Shown: piece after piece, positions 50,550 through 57,699 of the stretch
How positions within the stretch are numbered: position 1 is the stretch's first letter
How the letters are laid out: every line of letters begins with the position of its first letter
Assembly (NCBI GenBank): GCA_023249675.1
Contig: JAHFCE010000020.1
Coordinates: forward strand, 1-57,699
DNA: 57,699 nt
Source of the DNA: Elusimicrobiota bacterium
GTDB lineage: Bacteria > Elusimicrobiota > Elusimicrobia > UBA1565 > UBA9628
Direction of reading: 5' to 3'
Translations under genes and position numbers: made by a program
The notes under the pieces: generated by a model
Seen by the model: the letters and a program-made list of their open reading frames with translations, nothing else
Databases searched by the model: none
What the model was told of the DNA's origin: nothing

Positions 50550-51478
50550 CAGGGCTGGGCTTTCCGGTTCTGTCGGGCGATCTCGTAGAGCAAAGCGGTG
50601 GCCGCGCATGAGGCGTTGAGGCTGCCGACACCGTGTTCCGCCTGCGGCACGCGCATCAGCTCGTCGCAGGAGGCGCGCACGAGCGGACGCATGCCGTAGC
50701 CTTCCGAGCCGATCACGAGCACGCAAGGCGTGTTGACCACGCAGTCCCAAGCGTCCTTGCCCGACGCGTCGGCGCCGTACACCCAGAACCCATGCTTTTT
50801 GCACAAGTCCAAGGTCTGGGCGATGTTGACGACGCGGTGCACCGGAATCTTGAGCGCGGCGCCGGCCGAGGCCTGGATGACGGCCTGCGTGACGGGCGCG
50901 GAGCGGCGTTCGGGAATGACGACGCAGCGTGCGTGAAGCTGGAGAGCGGAACGCGTGATGGCGCCGAGGTTGTGCGGATCCTGGATCTGGTCGAGCACGA
51001 CGACGACGAGACCCTTCTTGCGGGCGTCGTCGAGGCCCTGCACCCACTCGGAGAACGTCGCGGCGGGATCGTACGACGCGCGGATCGCGACGCCGCCGTG
51101 CTTGCCGCCCTTGACCGCACGGTCGAGCTCGGGGCGCGACATATACTGAATCGGCACGTCGAGGTCCTTCGCCTGCTTGATGAGAATCCCGATGTTTGGA
51201 TGCGCGAGCTCATGCTCGATCCACATCTCCCGGCAATCATAAGGGGTTTTGGTCAGCGCTTTTGCCACGGCCTCGAAGCCGCCAAGCCAGCGCGTCTCCA
51301 CGTTGCGCGGCCCGTCCTCGCCCTCCGCCGCCGCATCGCGCGGCGCGTCGCCGCGGAGGCGCTCGTGACGGATCTTGTCATGCTGGCGCTTCTTGTCGAA
51401 GTGGCGGTTCTTATCGAAGGGCTTCGACTTGCCGGGAGGATGCGTTCGGTCGGGGCGGCGTTCGAATTTCTTTTTCAT
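50549..51478 (-). CDS. rlmB: SpoU-type rRNA 2'-O-ribose methyltransferase
   Basis: 309 residues. A Lys/Arg/His-rich N-terminal extension of about 60 residues precedes the substrate-binding domain, then the SPOUT domain. Motif 1 is D-Q-I-Q-D-P-H-N-L-G-A-I, motif 2 V-I-G-S-E-G-Y-G-M, and motif 3 V-G-S-L-N-A-S-C-A. This matches RlmB, which methylates G2251 of 23S rRNA in E. coli. The ATG overlaps the cysS stop by 4 nt. Confidence 0.92.
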   Translation of the reverse strand: MKKKFERRPDRTHPPGKSKPFDKNRHFDKKRQHDKIRHERLRGDAPRDAAAEGEDGPRNVETRWLGGFEAVAKALTKTPYDCREMWIEHELAHPNIGILIKQAKDLDVPIQYMSRPELDRAVKGGKHGGVAIRASYDPAATFSEWVQGLDDARKKGLVVVVLDQIQDPHNLGAITRSALQLHARCVVIPERRSAPVTQAVIQASAGAALKIPVHRVVNIAQTLDLCKKHGFWVYGADASGKDAWDCVVNTPCVLVIGSEGYGMRPLVRASCDELMRVPQAEHGVGSLNASCAATALLYEIARQNRKAQP

Positions 51479-52857
51479 TTTTTGACCGCCTTGGCGCCGT
51501 CTTTGCCGTCCTTGACCACATAACCCAAATCCTCAATCTGCTTGCGGATGCGGTCGGACTCCGCGAAATCTTTCTTGGCCTTCGCTACCGAACGCCGGTC
51601 CAAAAGCGCGACGACTTCCGCGGGAACGGCCGCAACGGCCTCGACGTCGAACAGGCCCAGGGCCAACACAGACTCAGCTTCCTTGAGGAAAGCCCTCTTG
51701 GCGCCGCCCGGCAGATCCGCTTTTAACGCGTCCCAGACGACGGCCAGCGCCGACGGCGCGTTAAGGTCGTCGGCAAGCGCGTCCGCCAAGCGCTTCGAGA
51801 ACTCAGCACAGCCAGGCTTCGACGCCTCGCCGGACAGCCCGGCGGCGGCGTCCCTCAGACGCCGGCGCGCGGTCTTCGCGGCCTCCAAAGACTCCCACGT
51901 GAAGTCCAGCTGCTTGCGGTAGTGGGCCGTCAAACAAAGATACTTGTAGTCGAGCGGCGAGAAGCCCTTATCCTTAAGATCGGCGAGCCTCACGAAGCCG
52001 CCGGAGGACTTGGCCATCTTCGCGTTGTTCATCAGCAGGAACTCGCCGTGCAGCCAGAACCTGGCGAACGGCCGGCCGGTCGCGCCCTCCGACTGCGCGA
52101 TCTCGTTGGTGTGGTGCACGGGCACGTGGTCGATGCCGCCGCAGTGGATGTCGAGCGTCTCTCCTAAGAAGCACATCGCCATGGCTGAGCATTCGATGTG
52201 CCAGCCCGGGAAGCCCTTGCCCCAGGGCGACGGCCACTCCATCTGGCGGGCGGCCCCCTTCGGCGAGAATTTCCACAGCGCGAAATCGGTCAGATGCCGC
52301 TTCTCGGGGTTGGCCTCGACACGCGCGCCTGACTTCAGGCCCTCGAGGTGCTCCTTCGACATGAGCCTGCCGTAGTCGGGCAGCTTCGCCGTGTCGAAGT
52401 AGAGGCCGTCGGCGGTCTTATACATGAAGCCCTTGGCCTCAAGTTTTTGGACCAAGGCGATCTGCTCGGGAATGTGATCGGTGGCTTTGCACAGGATGTC
52501 GGCGGGAAGGAGCTTAAGCTCCGCGCAGTCGGACAGAAACGCCTCGGTGTAGAACTTGGCGATGTCCCACGCGCTCTTGCCCTCGCGCGCGGCGCCGACT
52601 TCCATCTTATCCTCGCCCTCGTCGCCCTGGCTCGTCAGGTGGCCGACGTCGGTGATGTTCATCACACGCTTGGGCTCGTAGCCGAGGAGCTGCAGCGCAC
52701 GCACAAGGATGTCTTCGAAAATATAGGTGCGGTAATTGCCCACGTGCTGATAATTGTAGACGGTGGGCCCGCAGGTATAAAGAGACACCCGCGGCGGAGC
52801 CGCGGGGACGAAGTCCTCCTTAGTCCGGGTCAGGCTGTTGTAGAGGCGGAGCGGCAC
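51475..52857 (-). CDS. cysS: Cysteinyl-tRNA synthetase
   Basis: 460 residues from a GTG at 52857. T-C-G-P-T-V-Y holds the first zinc Cys, H-V-G-N is the HIGH-type motif, H-I-E-C-S has the second Cys, and K-M-A-K-S is the KMSKS loop. Normal length. It charges tRNA-Cys. It heads a tightly overlapping operon down to the thiamin pyrophosphokinase. TAGAAT ends 6 nt before the GTG, suggesting a leaderless start. Confidence 0.97.
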   Translation of the reverse strand: MPLRLYNSLTRTKEDFVPAAPPRVSLYTCGPTVYNYQHVGNYRTYIFEDILVRALQLLGYEPKRVMNITDVGHLTSQGDEGEDKMEVGAAREGKSAWDIAKFYTEAFLSDCAELKLLPADILCKATDHIPEQIALVQKLEAKGFMYKTADGLYFDTAKLPDYGRLMSKEHLEGLKSGARVEANPEKRHLTDFALWKFSPKGAARQMEWPSPWGKGFPGWHIECSAMAMCFLGETLDIHCGGIDHVPVHHTNEIAQSEGATGRPFARFWLHGEFLLMNNAKMAKSSGGFVRLADLKDKGFSPLDYKYLCLTAHYRKQLDFTWESLEAAKTARRRLRDAAAGLSGEASKPGCAEFSKRLADALADDLNAPSALAVVWDALKADLPGGAKRAFLKEAESVLALGLFDVEAVAAVPAEVVALLDRRSVAKAKKDFAESDRIRKQIEDLGYVVKDGKDGAKAVKK

Positions 52858-52863
52858 GCCGCT

Positions 52864-52869
52864 ATTCTA
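52864..52869 (-). promoter_or_regulatory. -10 element, leaderless type, of cysS
   Basis: TAGAAT on the minus strand ends 6 nt before the GTG start. No good -35 is seen. Confidence 0.4.
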
Positions 52870-52894
52870 GAAAATAGCGGGCGATTCGAGGGGA

Positions 52895-52912
52895 ACTGAC
52901 GGCACCGTCAGT
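52895..52912. promoter_or_regulatory. Dyad upstream of cysS
   Basis: ACTGACGG and CCGTCAGT flank a two-base centre (CA). It sits 3 bases from the Gtttccggaaac-type palindrome. No T-run follows, so an operator is more likely than a terminator. Confidence 0.4.
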
Positions 52913-52914
52913 CA

Positions 52915-52932
52915 ACCGTTTCCGGAAACAGT
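52915..52932. promoter_or_regulatory. 18-bp palindrome, near-copy of the aldolase operator
   Basis: ACCGTTTCCGGAAACAGT differs at one base from the perfect palindrome at 7697-7714; the core GTTTCCGGAAAC is identical. It lies about 60 bases upstream of the cysS start. Probably bound by the same regulator. Confidence 0.6.
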
Positions 52933-52950
52933 CGCATGTTTCCCCTATTC

Positions 52951-53823
52951 TTACGAGCGGGAGGCGGCATACATGCCGCTCAGAACAAGCGCGCCGCCGA
53001 CTATGCTCCAGCGCGTCAGCGGGTCGCCCTGCAGGCCGACGCCGAGGAGGACTCCAACGACGGGCTGAAGGAAGATGAAGTTAGCCACCTTCGAGGCCTC
53101 CACCTTTTTGAGGGCGACGTTCCAGAGGATGACCGCGAGGAAGCCTCCGGCGACGGAAAGATAGCTCATCGCGAGCCACGCCCCGGGCGTCGCCGCCACC
53201 CAGGCCGAGGGGTGCGCCCCCGACCAGGCCCAAAACGCCACGCCGACAAAGCCGATGATCGAGGTAGCCGCCGTGAAATCAAGCGGGTCCACGCGCTTGA
53301 GCGCCGATTTGCCGAGCACGCTGTACAGCGCCCAACAGCACCCGTGCGCCGCCAGGATCAGATCGCCTTTGAGACGATCTGAAAAAGCTCCCGACAAAGT
53401 CGGAAGCCCCTGAAAGGCGATCAACAGCGCGCCGGAGAGCCCGAGCGCGAGCGAGATAATCTTAAGCCCCGTCAGCGCTTCGCCGAGAAAAATAGAAGAG
53501 AGCAGGACGATCGCGACCGGCTCCATGCCGACGAGAAGCGACGCGCTCGTCGCCGACGACAGCTTCACGCCGTACGTGCCGAGCGACAGCGGCAAGGCGT
53601 AGCCGAGCAGGCCGACGCCGGCGATGCGCGCCCAGTCGCCGCGGGTCGCCCGCGCCAAGCGCCGGCGTCCGCGCCAAGTGAACGGGAGAAAGAGCGCCGC
53701 GCACAGCGCCATGCGCAGGAGGATGAGGTCTTTCTCGGGAAATCCTTTCAGGGCCGCGGTCGTGACCGCATAAGTCGAGCCGCCAAGAATATTAGAAACG
53801 GCGATCAGCAAATAGGGCGACAC
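52951..53823 (-). CDS. EamA/DMT-family drug-metabolite exporter
   Basis: 290 residues from the GTG at 53823, 5 nt after the ispDF stop. A much longer open frame upstream overlaps ispDF and is spurious. Ten hydrophobic helices form two EamA repeats, with a G-M-E-P-V-A-I-V-L-L-S helix in the first and F-L-Q-P-V-V-G-V-L-L-G in the second. Role: export of a small metabolite or amino acid; substrate unknown. Confidence 0.88.
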   Translation of the reverse strand: MSPYLLIAVSNILGGSTYAVTTAALKGFPEKDLILLRMALCAALFLPFTWRGRRRLARATRGDWARIAGVGLLGYALPLSLGTYGVKLSSATSASLLVGMEPVAIVLLSSIFLGEALTGLKIISLALGLSGALLIAFQGLPTLSGAFSDRLKGDLILAAHGCCWALYSVLGKSALKRVDPLDFTAATSIIGFVGVAFWAWSGAHPSAWVAATPGAWLAMSYLSVAGGFLAVILWNVALKKVEASKVANFIFLQPVVGVLLGVGLQGDPLTRWSIVGGALVLSGMYAASRS

Positions 53824-53828
53824 GCGCG

Positions 53829-55010
53829 TCAGCGCGCCAACACAGTCGCGACCGCATGGCAGGCGATGGCCTCGCCGCGGCCGATCGCGTCGAGCCCTTC
53901 GTTGCTCTTCGCCTTCAGGCTCACGCGCGACAAAGGCAGGCGAAACACAGTGCCAAGAGAGGCCTTCAGCTTCCCGTAATGCGCCTTGAGCTTGGGCTCC
54001 TCGGCGATCACGGTCGCGTCGAGATGTACGATCTCGCCGCCGAAGGCGGCGACTTTTTCCAGAGTGTGGGCCACGATCTCTTTGGAGGCCAGTCCTTTGA
54101 ACTTCGGATCTGAGGGAGGGAAGGCGACGCCGATCTCGCCCAGGCCGAGCGCGCCCAGCACCGCGTCGCAGCACGCATGGAGCACGACATCGCCGTCGGA
54201 GTGGCCAAGCAGACCCTGCGCATGCGGGAGATTCACGCCGGCGAGCCATAACTTGCGGCCCTCGACAAGGCGATGAATGTCGTAGCCAAATCCCGTCCGA
54301 CTCTCACGCCGGCCCCCCCTCCGGGCCTCGATGATCGCCGACGCCATCGTGATGTCCTCCGGCGTGGTGATCTTGAAATTCTCGTAACTCGATGGCACGA
54401 CCGAAACCCTGTGCCCGCAGCGCTCGACAAGCTGACTCTCGTCCGTCGCGTCCGCGTCATCCTTAAATTTCTCGAGGGCTTCCTTCAAAATAGCGTAGCG
54501 ATAGGTCTGAGGCGTCTGTGCGGCCCAGAAGCGCGCGCGCTCGGGCGTCTCGCAGACAAAGCGCCCCCCCGTTTCGACGACCTTGAGCGTGTCCTTAACG
54601 GGAACGGCGGCCACCGCGGCTCCAGACCGGACGGCGGCGTTGATCGTCGCGCGCACGATCTCGGGCGTGATCAGCGACCGCGCCCCATCGTGCACGGCCA
54701 CGACCGCAACACCGGACGGCAGGGCCGCGAAGCCGTTACGCACCGAGCCCATGCGCGTCGCTCCCGCCGCGACGACCGTGACCTTGCCGCCGGACAAACG
54801 GGCGCGGTGTTCTTTATAGGAATCCGCGCCCAGAACGAGAACAACGCTCTCGACCTCCGCCATTTCGACGAAGCACTGCAACGACAATTCGGCGACCGTT
54901 GAGTCCGCCAGCGGCAGGAATTGCTTCGGGCGGCCCATCCGGGAGCCCGAACCGCCCGCGACGATGATCGCCGCGGCGCGCGGAAGAGAAGAACGCCTGC
55001 GCGCACTCAC
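53829..55010 (-). CDS. ispDF: Bifunctional IspD/IspF isoprenoid synthesis enzyme
   Basis: 393 residues from a GTG overlapping the PIN-TRAM stop by 4 nt. The N-terminal IspD part (1-230) has I-V-A-G-G-S-G-S-R-M-G and V-H-D-G-A-R. The C-terminal IspF part (235-393) has G-F-G-Y-D-I-H-R with the zinc Asp/His, G-H-S-D-G-D-V and K-S-N-E-G-L-D. These catalyse CTP-dependent formation of CDP-methylerythritol and its later cyclisation in the MEP pathway. Natural fusions of the two are known. Confidence 0.95.
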   Translation of the reverse strand: MSARRRSSLPRAAAIIVAGGSGSRMGRPKQFLPLADSTVAELSLQCFVEMAEVESVVLVLGADSYKEHRARLSGGKVTVVAAGATRMGSVRNGFAALPSGVAVVAVHDGARSLITPEIVRATINAAVRSGAAVAAVPVKDTLKVVETGGRFVCETPERARFWAAQTPQTYRYAILKEALEKFKDDADATDESQLVERCGHRVSVVPSSYENFKITTPEDITMASAIIEARRGGRRESRTGFGYDIHRLVEGRKLWLAGVNLPHAQGLLGHSDGDVVLHACCDAVLGALGLGEIGVAFPPSDPKFKGLASKEIVAHTLEKVAAFGGEIVHLDATVIAEEPKLKAHYGKLKASLGTVFRLPLSRVSLKAKSNEGLDAIGRGEAIACHAVATVLAR

Positions 55011-56005
55011 GCGGGCTGGCGCTCCGCGGGTCTGGCCTTCGCGAAGATCATCCGGCCATTGGAGGTCTGGTGGATCGAGGTCACCGTCGCCTCCAGGCGC
55101 TTGCCGATGGAGCGGCGGCCATCCTCGACGACCACCATCGTGCCGTCGTCCAAGAAGCCCACGCCCTGCTCGCGCTCTTTGCCGTCCTTCATGACGAACA
55201 CGCTCATCGTTTCGCCGGGCAGAACGACGGTCTTGAGCGCGGAGGAGAGATCGTTGACGTTGAGCACGGTCACCCCCTCCAGGGCCGCGACCTTGTTGAC
55301 GTTAAAGTCGGTGGTGACGATCTTAGCGCCCATCTCTCGGGCGAGCTTGACCACTTTTCCTTCGATCTCGGCGATCTCGGGAATTTCCTTGTCGAGGATG
55401 CGCACCGGAACGCTCACATCTTCCTGCAGGCGCGCGAGCACATCGAGGCCGCGGCGGCCGCGCGCGCGCTTCATCGAGTCCTCGGAGTCGGCGAGACGGT
55501 GCAGCTCGGTCAGAACGAATCGGGGAACGACCAAGGTCCCCGACAGGAAATGAGTTTCCACGACCTCGGCGACGCGGCCATCGATGATCGCGTTGCAGTC
55601 GAGGATCTTGAGATCGGATCCACGCTTCCTGCCCATTTTGAGCAGATCCTTATCCAAGTCATCGAGCTCAGGAAACTTGCGGATCGCGCTGACAAGGCCG
55701 AGGATTCCAAGCGCGAAGAAACGCAGCATCGCGAACTTGTCCCAGGTCTTGTACAGCTCCTCGTTGCCGATCTGGAACACCATGTAGTCGAGAAGGCGCG
55801 CGACGATAACGCCGACCGCGGCGCCAAGCACGCCGGCCATGATGGTCAGCAGGTTCAACTCGGCGATCACATACTCGACGGCGACGATCAGCAGGCCCAC
55901 GCCGACGCCGATGCCGATGCCGGCCGCGTTGGGCGAGATCTTGCCGAAATAGACGATGACGGGACAGATGAGGACGACAGCGGCGCGAAACAGCCAAGTG
56001 TACAT
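55007..56005 (-). CDS. PIN-TRAM membrane protein (YacL-like)
   Basis: 332 residues. Four N-terminal helices (about 5-120), then a PIN nuclease domain with L-D-C-N-A-I-I-D-G-R, an L-T-E-L-H acidic position, and T-T-D-F-N. A TRAM domain (about 265-325) follows. Family members are membrane-bound candidate RNases of unknown target. A GGAGG ribosome binding site lies 6 nt before the ATG and forms an inverted repeat with CCTCC just upstream. First gene after radA. Confidence 0.9.
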   Translation of the reverse strand: MYTWLFRAAVVLICPVIVYFGKISPNAAGIGIGVGVGLLIVAVEYVIAELNLLTIMAGVLGAAVGVIVARLLDYMVFQIGNEELYKTWDKFAMLRFFALGILGLVSAIRKFPELDDLDKDLLKMGRKRGSDLKILDCNAIIDGRVAEVVETHFLSGTLVVPRFVLTELHRLADSEDSMKRARGRRGLDVLARLQEDVSVPVRILDKEIPEIAEIEGKVVKLAREMGAKIVTTDFNVNKVAALEGVTVLNVNDLSSALKTVVLPGETMSVFVMKDGKEREQGVGFLDDGTMVVVEDGRRSIGKRLEATVTSIHQTSNGRMIFAKARPAERQPA

Positions 56006-56054
56006 GGGATGCCTCCGACGGAGGTTATAACGGAATGGGGTATTCTACGAAATC

Positions 56055-57446
56055 TTACTCGACGCCGAAAGCGGCCTCGGCCGCCTCGCGCAGGTCCGAG
56101 ACGCCGGTCACGCTCAGGCCAAGCGTCTTGGGCAAGTCCTTGACCGCGCGCGCGGGGACGAGCGCGCGCCGAAATCCCGCCTTCGCCGCCTCGCGCAAGC
56201 GCAGCTCGAGTTGGGGCACGCGGGCGACCTCGCCGAGAAGACTGACCTCGCCGAGAAGAACTAAATCAGACGGCACCGACTTGTCGCGCCATGAGCCGGT
56301 CACCGCCAGGCAGGCGGCCAGATCAAGCGCGGGGTCCTTCAGGCGCAGGCCGCCGGCGAGACTGACGAAGCAGTCGCGGTCCTCGAGCCGCAGGCCGATG
56401 TGGCGCTCCATCGCGGCGAGCAGGACCAGGACGCGGTTTAAGTCGAGGCCGGTGGCCATGCGGCGCGGAAGAGGATAGCGCGTGGGCACGACCAAGGCTT
56501 GAACTTCGACGAGAACCGGCCGCGAGCCCTCAAGCGCCACGGAGACGGCTCGCCCCGGCGCGGCGGAGCGGCCCAATTCGGCCGCGAAGAAGGCGGTGGC
56601 ATCTTTGACCTCTTTCAGGCCGCTTTCTCCCATCTCGAATAAACCCAATTCATCGGTCGGGCCGAAACGATTCTTTTGAGCGCGCAGCACGCGGAGCAAA
56701 TCGTGATTTTCGGTGTCGAAGTACAGCACGGTGTCCACGATGTGCTCGAGAACTTTCGGGCCCGCGAGCGAGCCGTCCTTGGTCACGTGGCCGAGGAGGA
56801 AGACGACGGTGTCCTTGGCCTTGGCCGCGCGCACGAGTTCCGCCGCGCATTCGCGCACCTGGCCGACGGAGCCGGGACTCGAGAGAAGCTGGGGATGCGT
56901 CACGGTCTGAATCGAGTCGAGGACCATCGCCCAAGGCTTGACCTGCTCCATGGCGGCGAGGATCTTAGAGAGCGAGGACTCGGACACGAGGTAAAGCTGT
57001 TCGGAGGAGAGCCCAAGGCGCTTGGCGCGGCTTGACACCTGGCGCAGGGACTCCTCACCGGAGGCGTACAGGAACGGTCCCTTCTCGGCGAGCTTCGCCG
57101 CGGCTTGCAGCATGAGCGTCGACTTGCCGATGCCGGGAGGCCCCGCGAGGAGGATGACCTGGCCGGGAACGACGCCCCCTCCGAACAAGCGGTCGAGCTC
57201 TGCGATGCCGACCGGCGTGCGCTTTTCGGGCGTCTCGTTCGCGTCCTTAAGCGCGGTGACCGCCGAGGAGAAGGAAGTCAGCTGTCCCCGCGCCTCGGCG
57301 ACATTCTCCGCGAGGCCGCCGGACCTCGCCTCGATGACCTCTTCAGCCATCGTGTTCCACTCGGAACAGCCGGGGCATTGCCCCATCGGCTTCATCGCCG
57401 AGTGGCCGCAGGCTTGGCAGCGGTAAATCGTTTTCAGGCGCGCCAT
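56055..57446 (-). CDS. radA: DNA repair protein RadA
   Basis: 463 residues. N-terminal zinc finger with C-Q-A-C and C-P-G-C, Walker A G-P-P-G-I-G-K-S-T, Walker B V-L-D-S-I-Q, the RadA-specific K-N-R-F-G motif, and a C-terminal Lon-like domain. It promotes branch migration and processing of recombination intermediates. It starts 5 nt after the stop of the partial upstream gene. No SOS box is visible here. Confidence 0.97.
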   Translation of the reverse strand: MARLKTIYRCQACGHSAMKPMGQCPGCSEWNTMAEEVIEARSGGLAENVAEARGQLTSFSSAVTALKDANETPEKRTPVGIAELDRLFGGGVVPGQVILLAGPPGIGKSTLMLQAAAKLAEKGPFLYASGEESLRQVSSRAKRLGLSSEQLYLVSESSLSKILAAMEQVKPWAMVLDSIQTVTHPQLLSSPGSVGQVRECAAELVRAAKAKDTVVFLLGHVTKDGSLAGPKVLEHIVDTVLYFDTENHDLLRVLRAQKNRFGPTDELGLFEMGESGLKEVKDATAFFAAELGRSAAPGRAVSVALEGSRPVLVEVQALVVPTRYPLPRRMATGLDLNRVLVLLAAMERHIGLRLEDRDCFVSLAGGLRLKDPALDLAACLAVTGSWRDKSVPSDLVLLGEVSLLGEVARVPQLELRLREAAKAGFRRALVPARAVKDLPKTLGLSVTGVSDLREAAEAAFGVE

Positions 57447-57451
57447 CGGGG

Positions 57452-57699
57452 CTACTTCTTCGACCGGCCCTTTGAGCCCGCCGCGCCGAACGACACCATG
57501 CCGAACAGGTAGGCGATGTCGGTGTCCTCGAAGGCGACCTTCAGCCAGGTCTGATAGCGCGGGACTTCCTGGACGTCCTCGACGCGACCACCGACGCTGA
57601 CGTACTTCTGGACCTTGACTTGGGCGCCGAAGTCGTAGGCGGGCTTGGTGAACTTGCGGCCCTCAAACACGCGGTTGCGGCCGAAGTCGTGGGCCTGAG
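57452..57699 (-). CDS. C-terminal fragment of an unidentified protein (partial)
   Basis: The frame is open from the right edge to its stop at 57452, giving about 81 residues. A GTG at 57670 could be an internal start, but the frame continues upstream to the edge. The visible part alternates strands (V-K-V-Q-K-Y-V-S-V-G-G-R-V) with an R-Y-Q-T-W and ends in a basic G-S-K-G-R-S-K-K. It may be the end of an MCE/MlaD-like lipid-transport or barrel protein, but this is a guess. It is first in the radA run. Confidence 0.45.
   Translation of the reverse strand, partial: QAHDFGRNRVFEGRKFTKPAYDFGAQVKVQKYVSVGGRVEDVQEVPRYQTWLKVAFEDTDIAYLFGMVSFGAAGSKGRSKK

Noticed and set aside
50550-51047. N-terminal extension of the cation exporter
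   Set aside because: It lies within rlmB in another frame; the ATG at 50549 overlaps the rlmB stop by 1 nt and gives the normal family length.
53824-54249. N-terminal extension of the DMT exporter
   Set aside because: It overlaps ispDF completely, is Arg-rich and lacks exporter features; the GTG at 53823 gives a normal-length EamA protein.

Overview
The window is GC-rich and almost fully coding, with genes on both strands but long minus-strand runs. It carries bacterial housekeeping genes (smc, radA, cysS, rlmB, fused ispDF, lexA, mltA, a class I fructose-bisphosphate aldolase) next to very large exported proteins. These have Ala/Pro-rich N-terminal regions and protease or transporter fusions. 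The style reminds me of environmental Elusimicrobiota genomes; this is an inference from gene style, not a search result. I see no rRNA, tRNA, CRISPR array, insertion sequence or phage gene. No stretch above 300 bases lacks a gene.

Layout. (1) 1-7691: envelope glycan/lipid genes: three membrane GT-C-type proteins and a four-gene minus-strand operon (a family 2 glycosyltransferase broken by an in-frame stop, a C-methyltransferase-like enzyme, an NAD sugar epimerase/dehydratase, an FAD oxidoreductase). (2) 7765-8820: aldolase behind a perfect 18-bp palindrome that has a near twin upstream of cysS. (3) 8828-36916: the unusual part. It holds seven large exported proteins: M50 site-2 protease fused to an S8 subtilase; M48 protease fused to an MFS transporter; HAD phosphatase fused to an MFS transporter; degenerate HAD plus PD-(D/E)XK plus ASCH; a second degenerate-HAD protein; an M28 peptidase; and a membrane metalloprotease fused to an S8 subtilase with HEAT repeats. 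Most share a plan of signal peptide, Ala/Pro-rich stretch, short F-D-G or T-G-E motif, then folded domains. Between them lie a response regulator, two small unknown genes and a cytochrome c/PuuD-like/small membrane protein operon. (4) 36913-41439: small basic protein, metallophosphatase, smc. (5) 41610-46399: exported metalloprotease-like protein, lipoprotein, MltA, DUF309 protein, LexA and a convergent unknown gene. (6) 46529-57699: an exported phosphoesterase, then a long minus-strand run with tiny gaps or overlaps: radA, PIN-TRAM, ispDF, DMT exporter, cysS, rlmB, cation exporter, phosphodiesterase, thiamin pyrophosphokinase.

Two genome-wide habits are visible. About a dozen genes have a -10-like hexamer ending only 5-8 nt before the start codon, which predicts leaderless mRNAs. 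Adjacent genes commonly overlap by 1-4 nt, including three convergent pairs whose stop codons interlock. The region 3 proteins look like an envelope proteolysis and transport programme: paired membrane metalloproteases and subtilases recall two-step intramembrane proteolysis, but here both enzymes sit in one chain.
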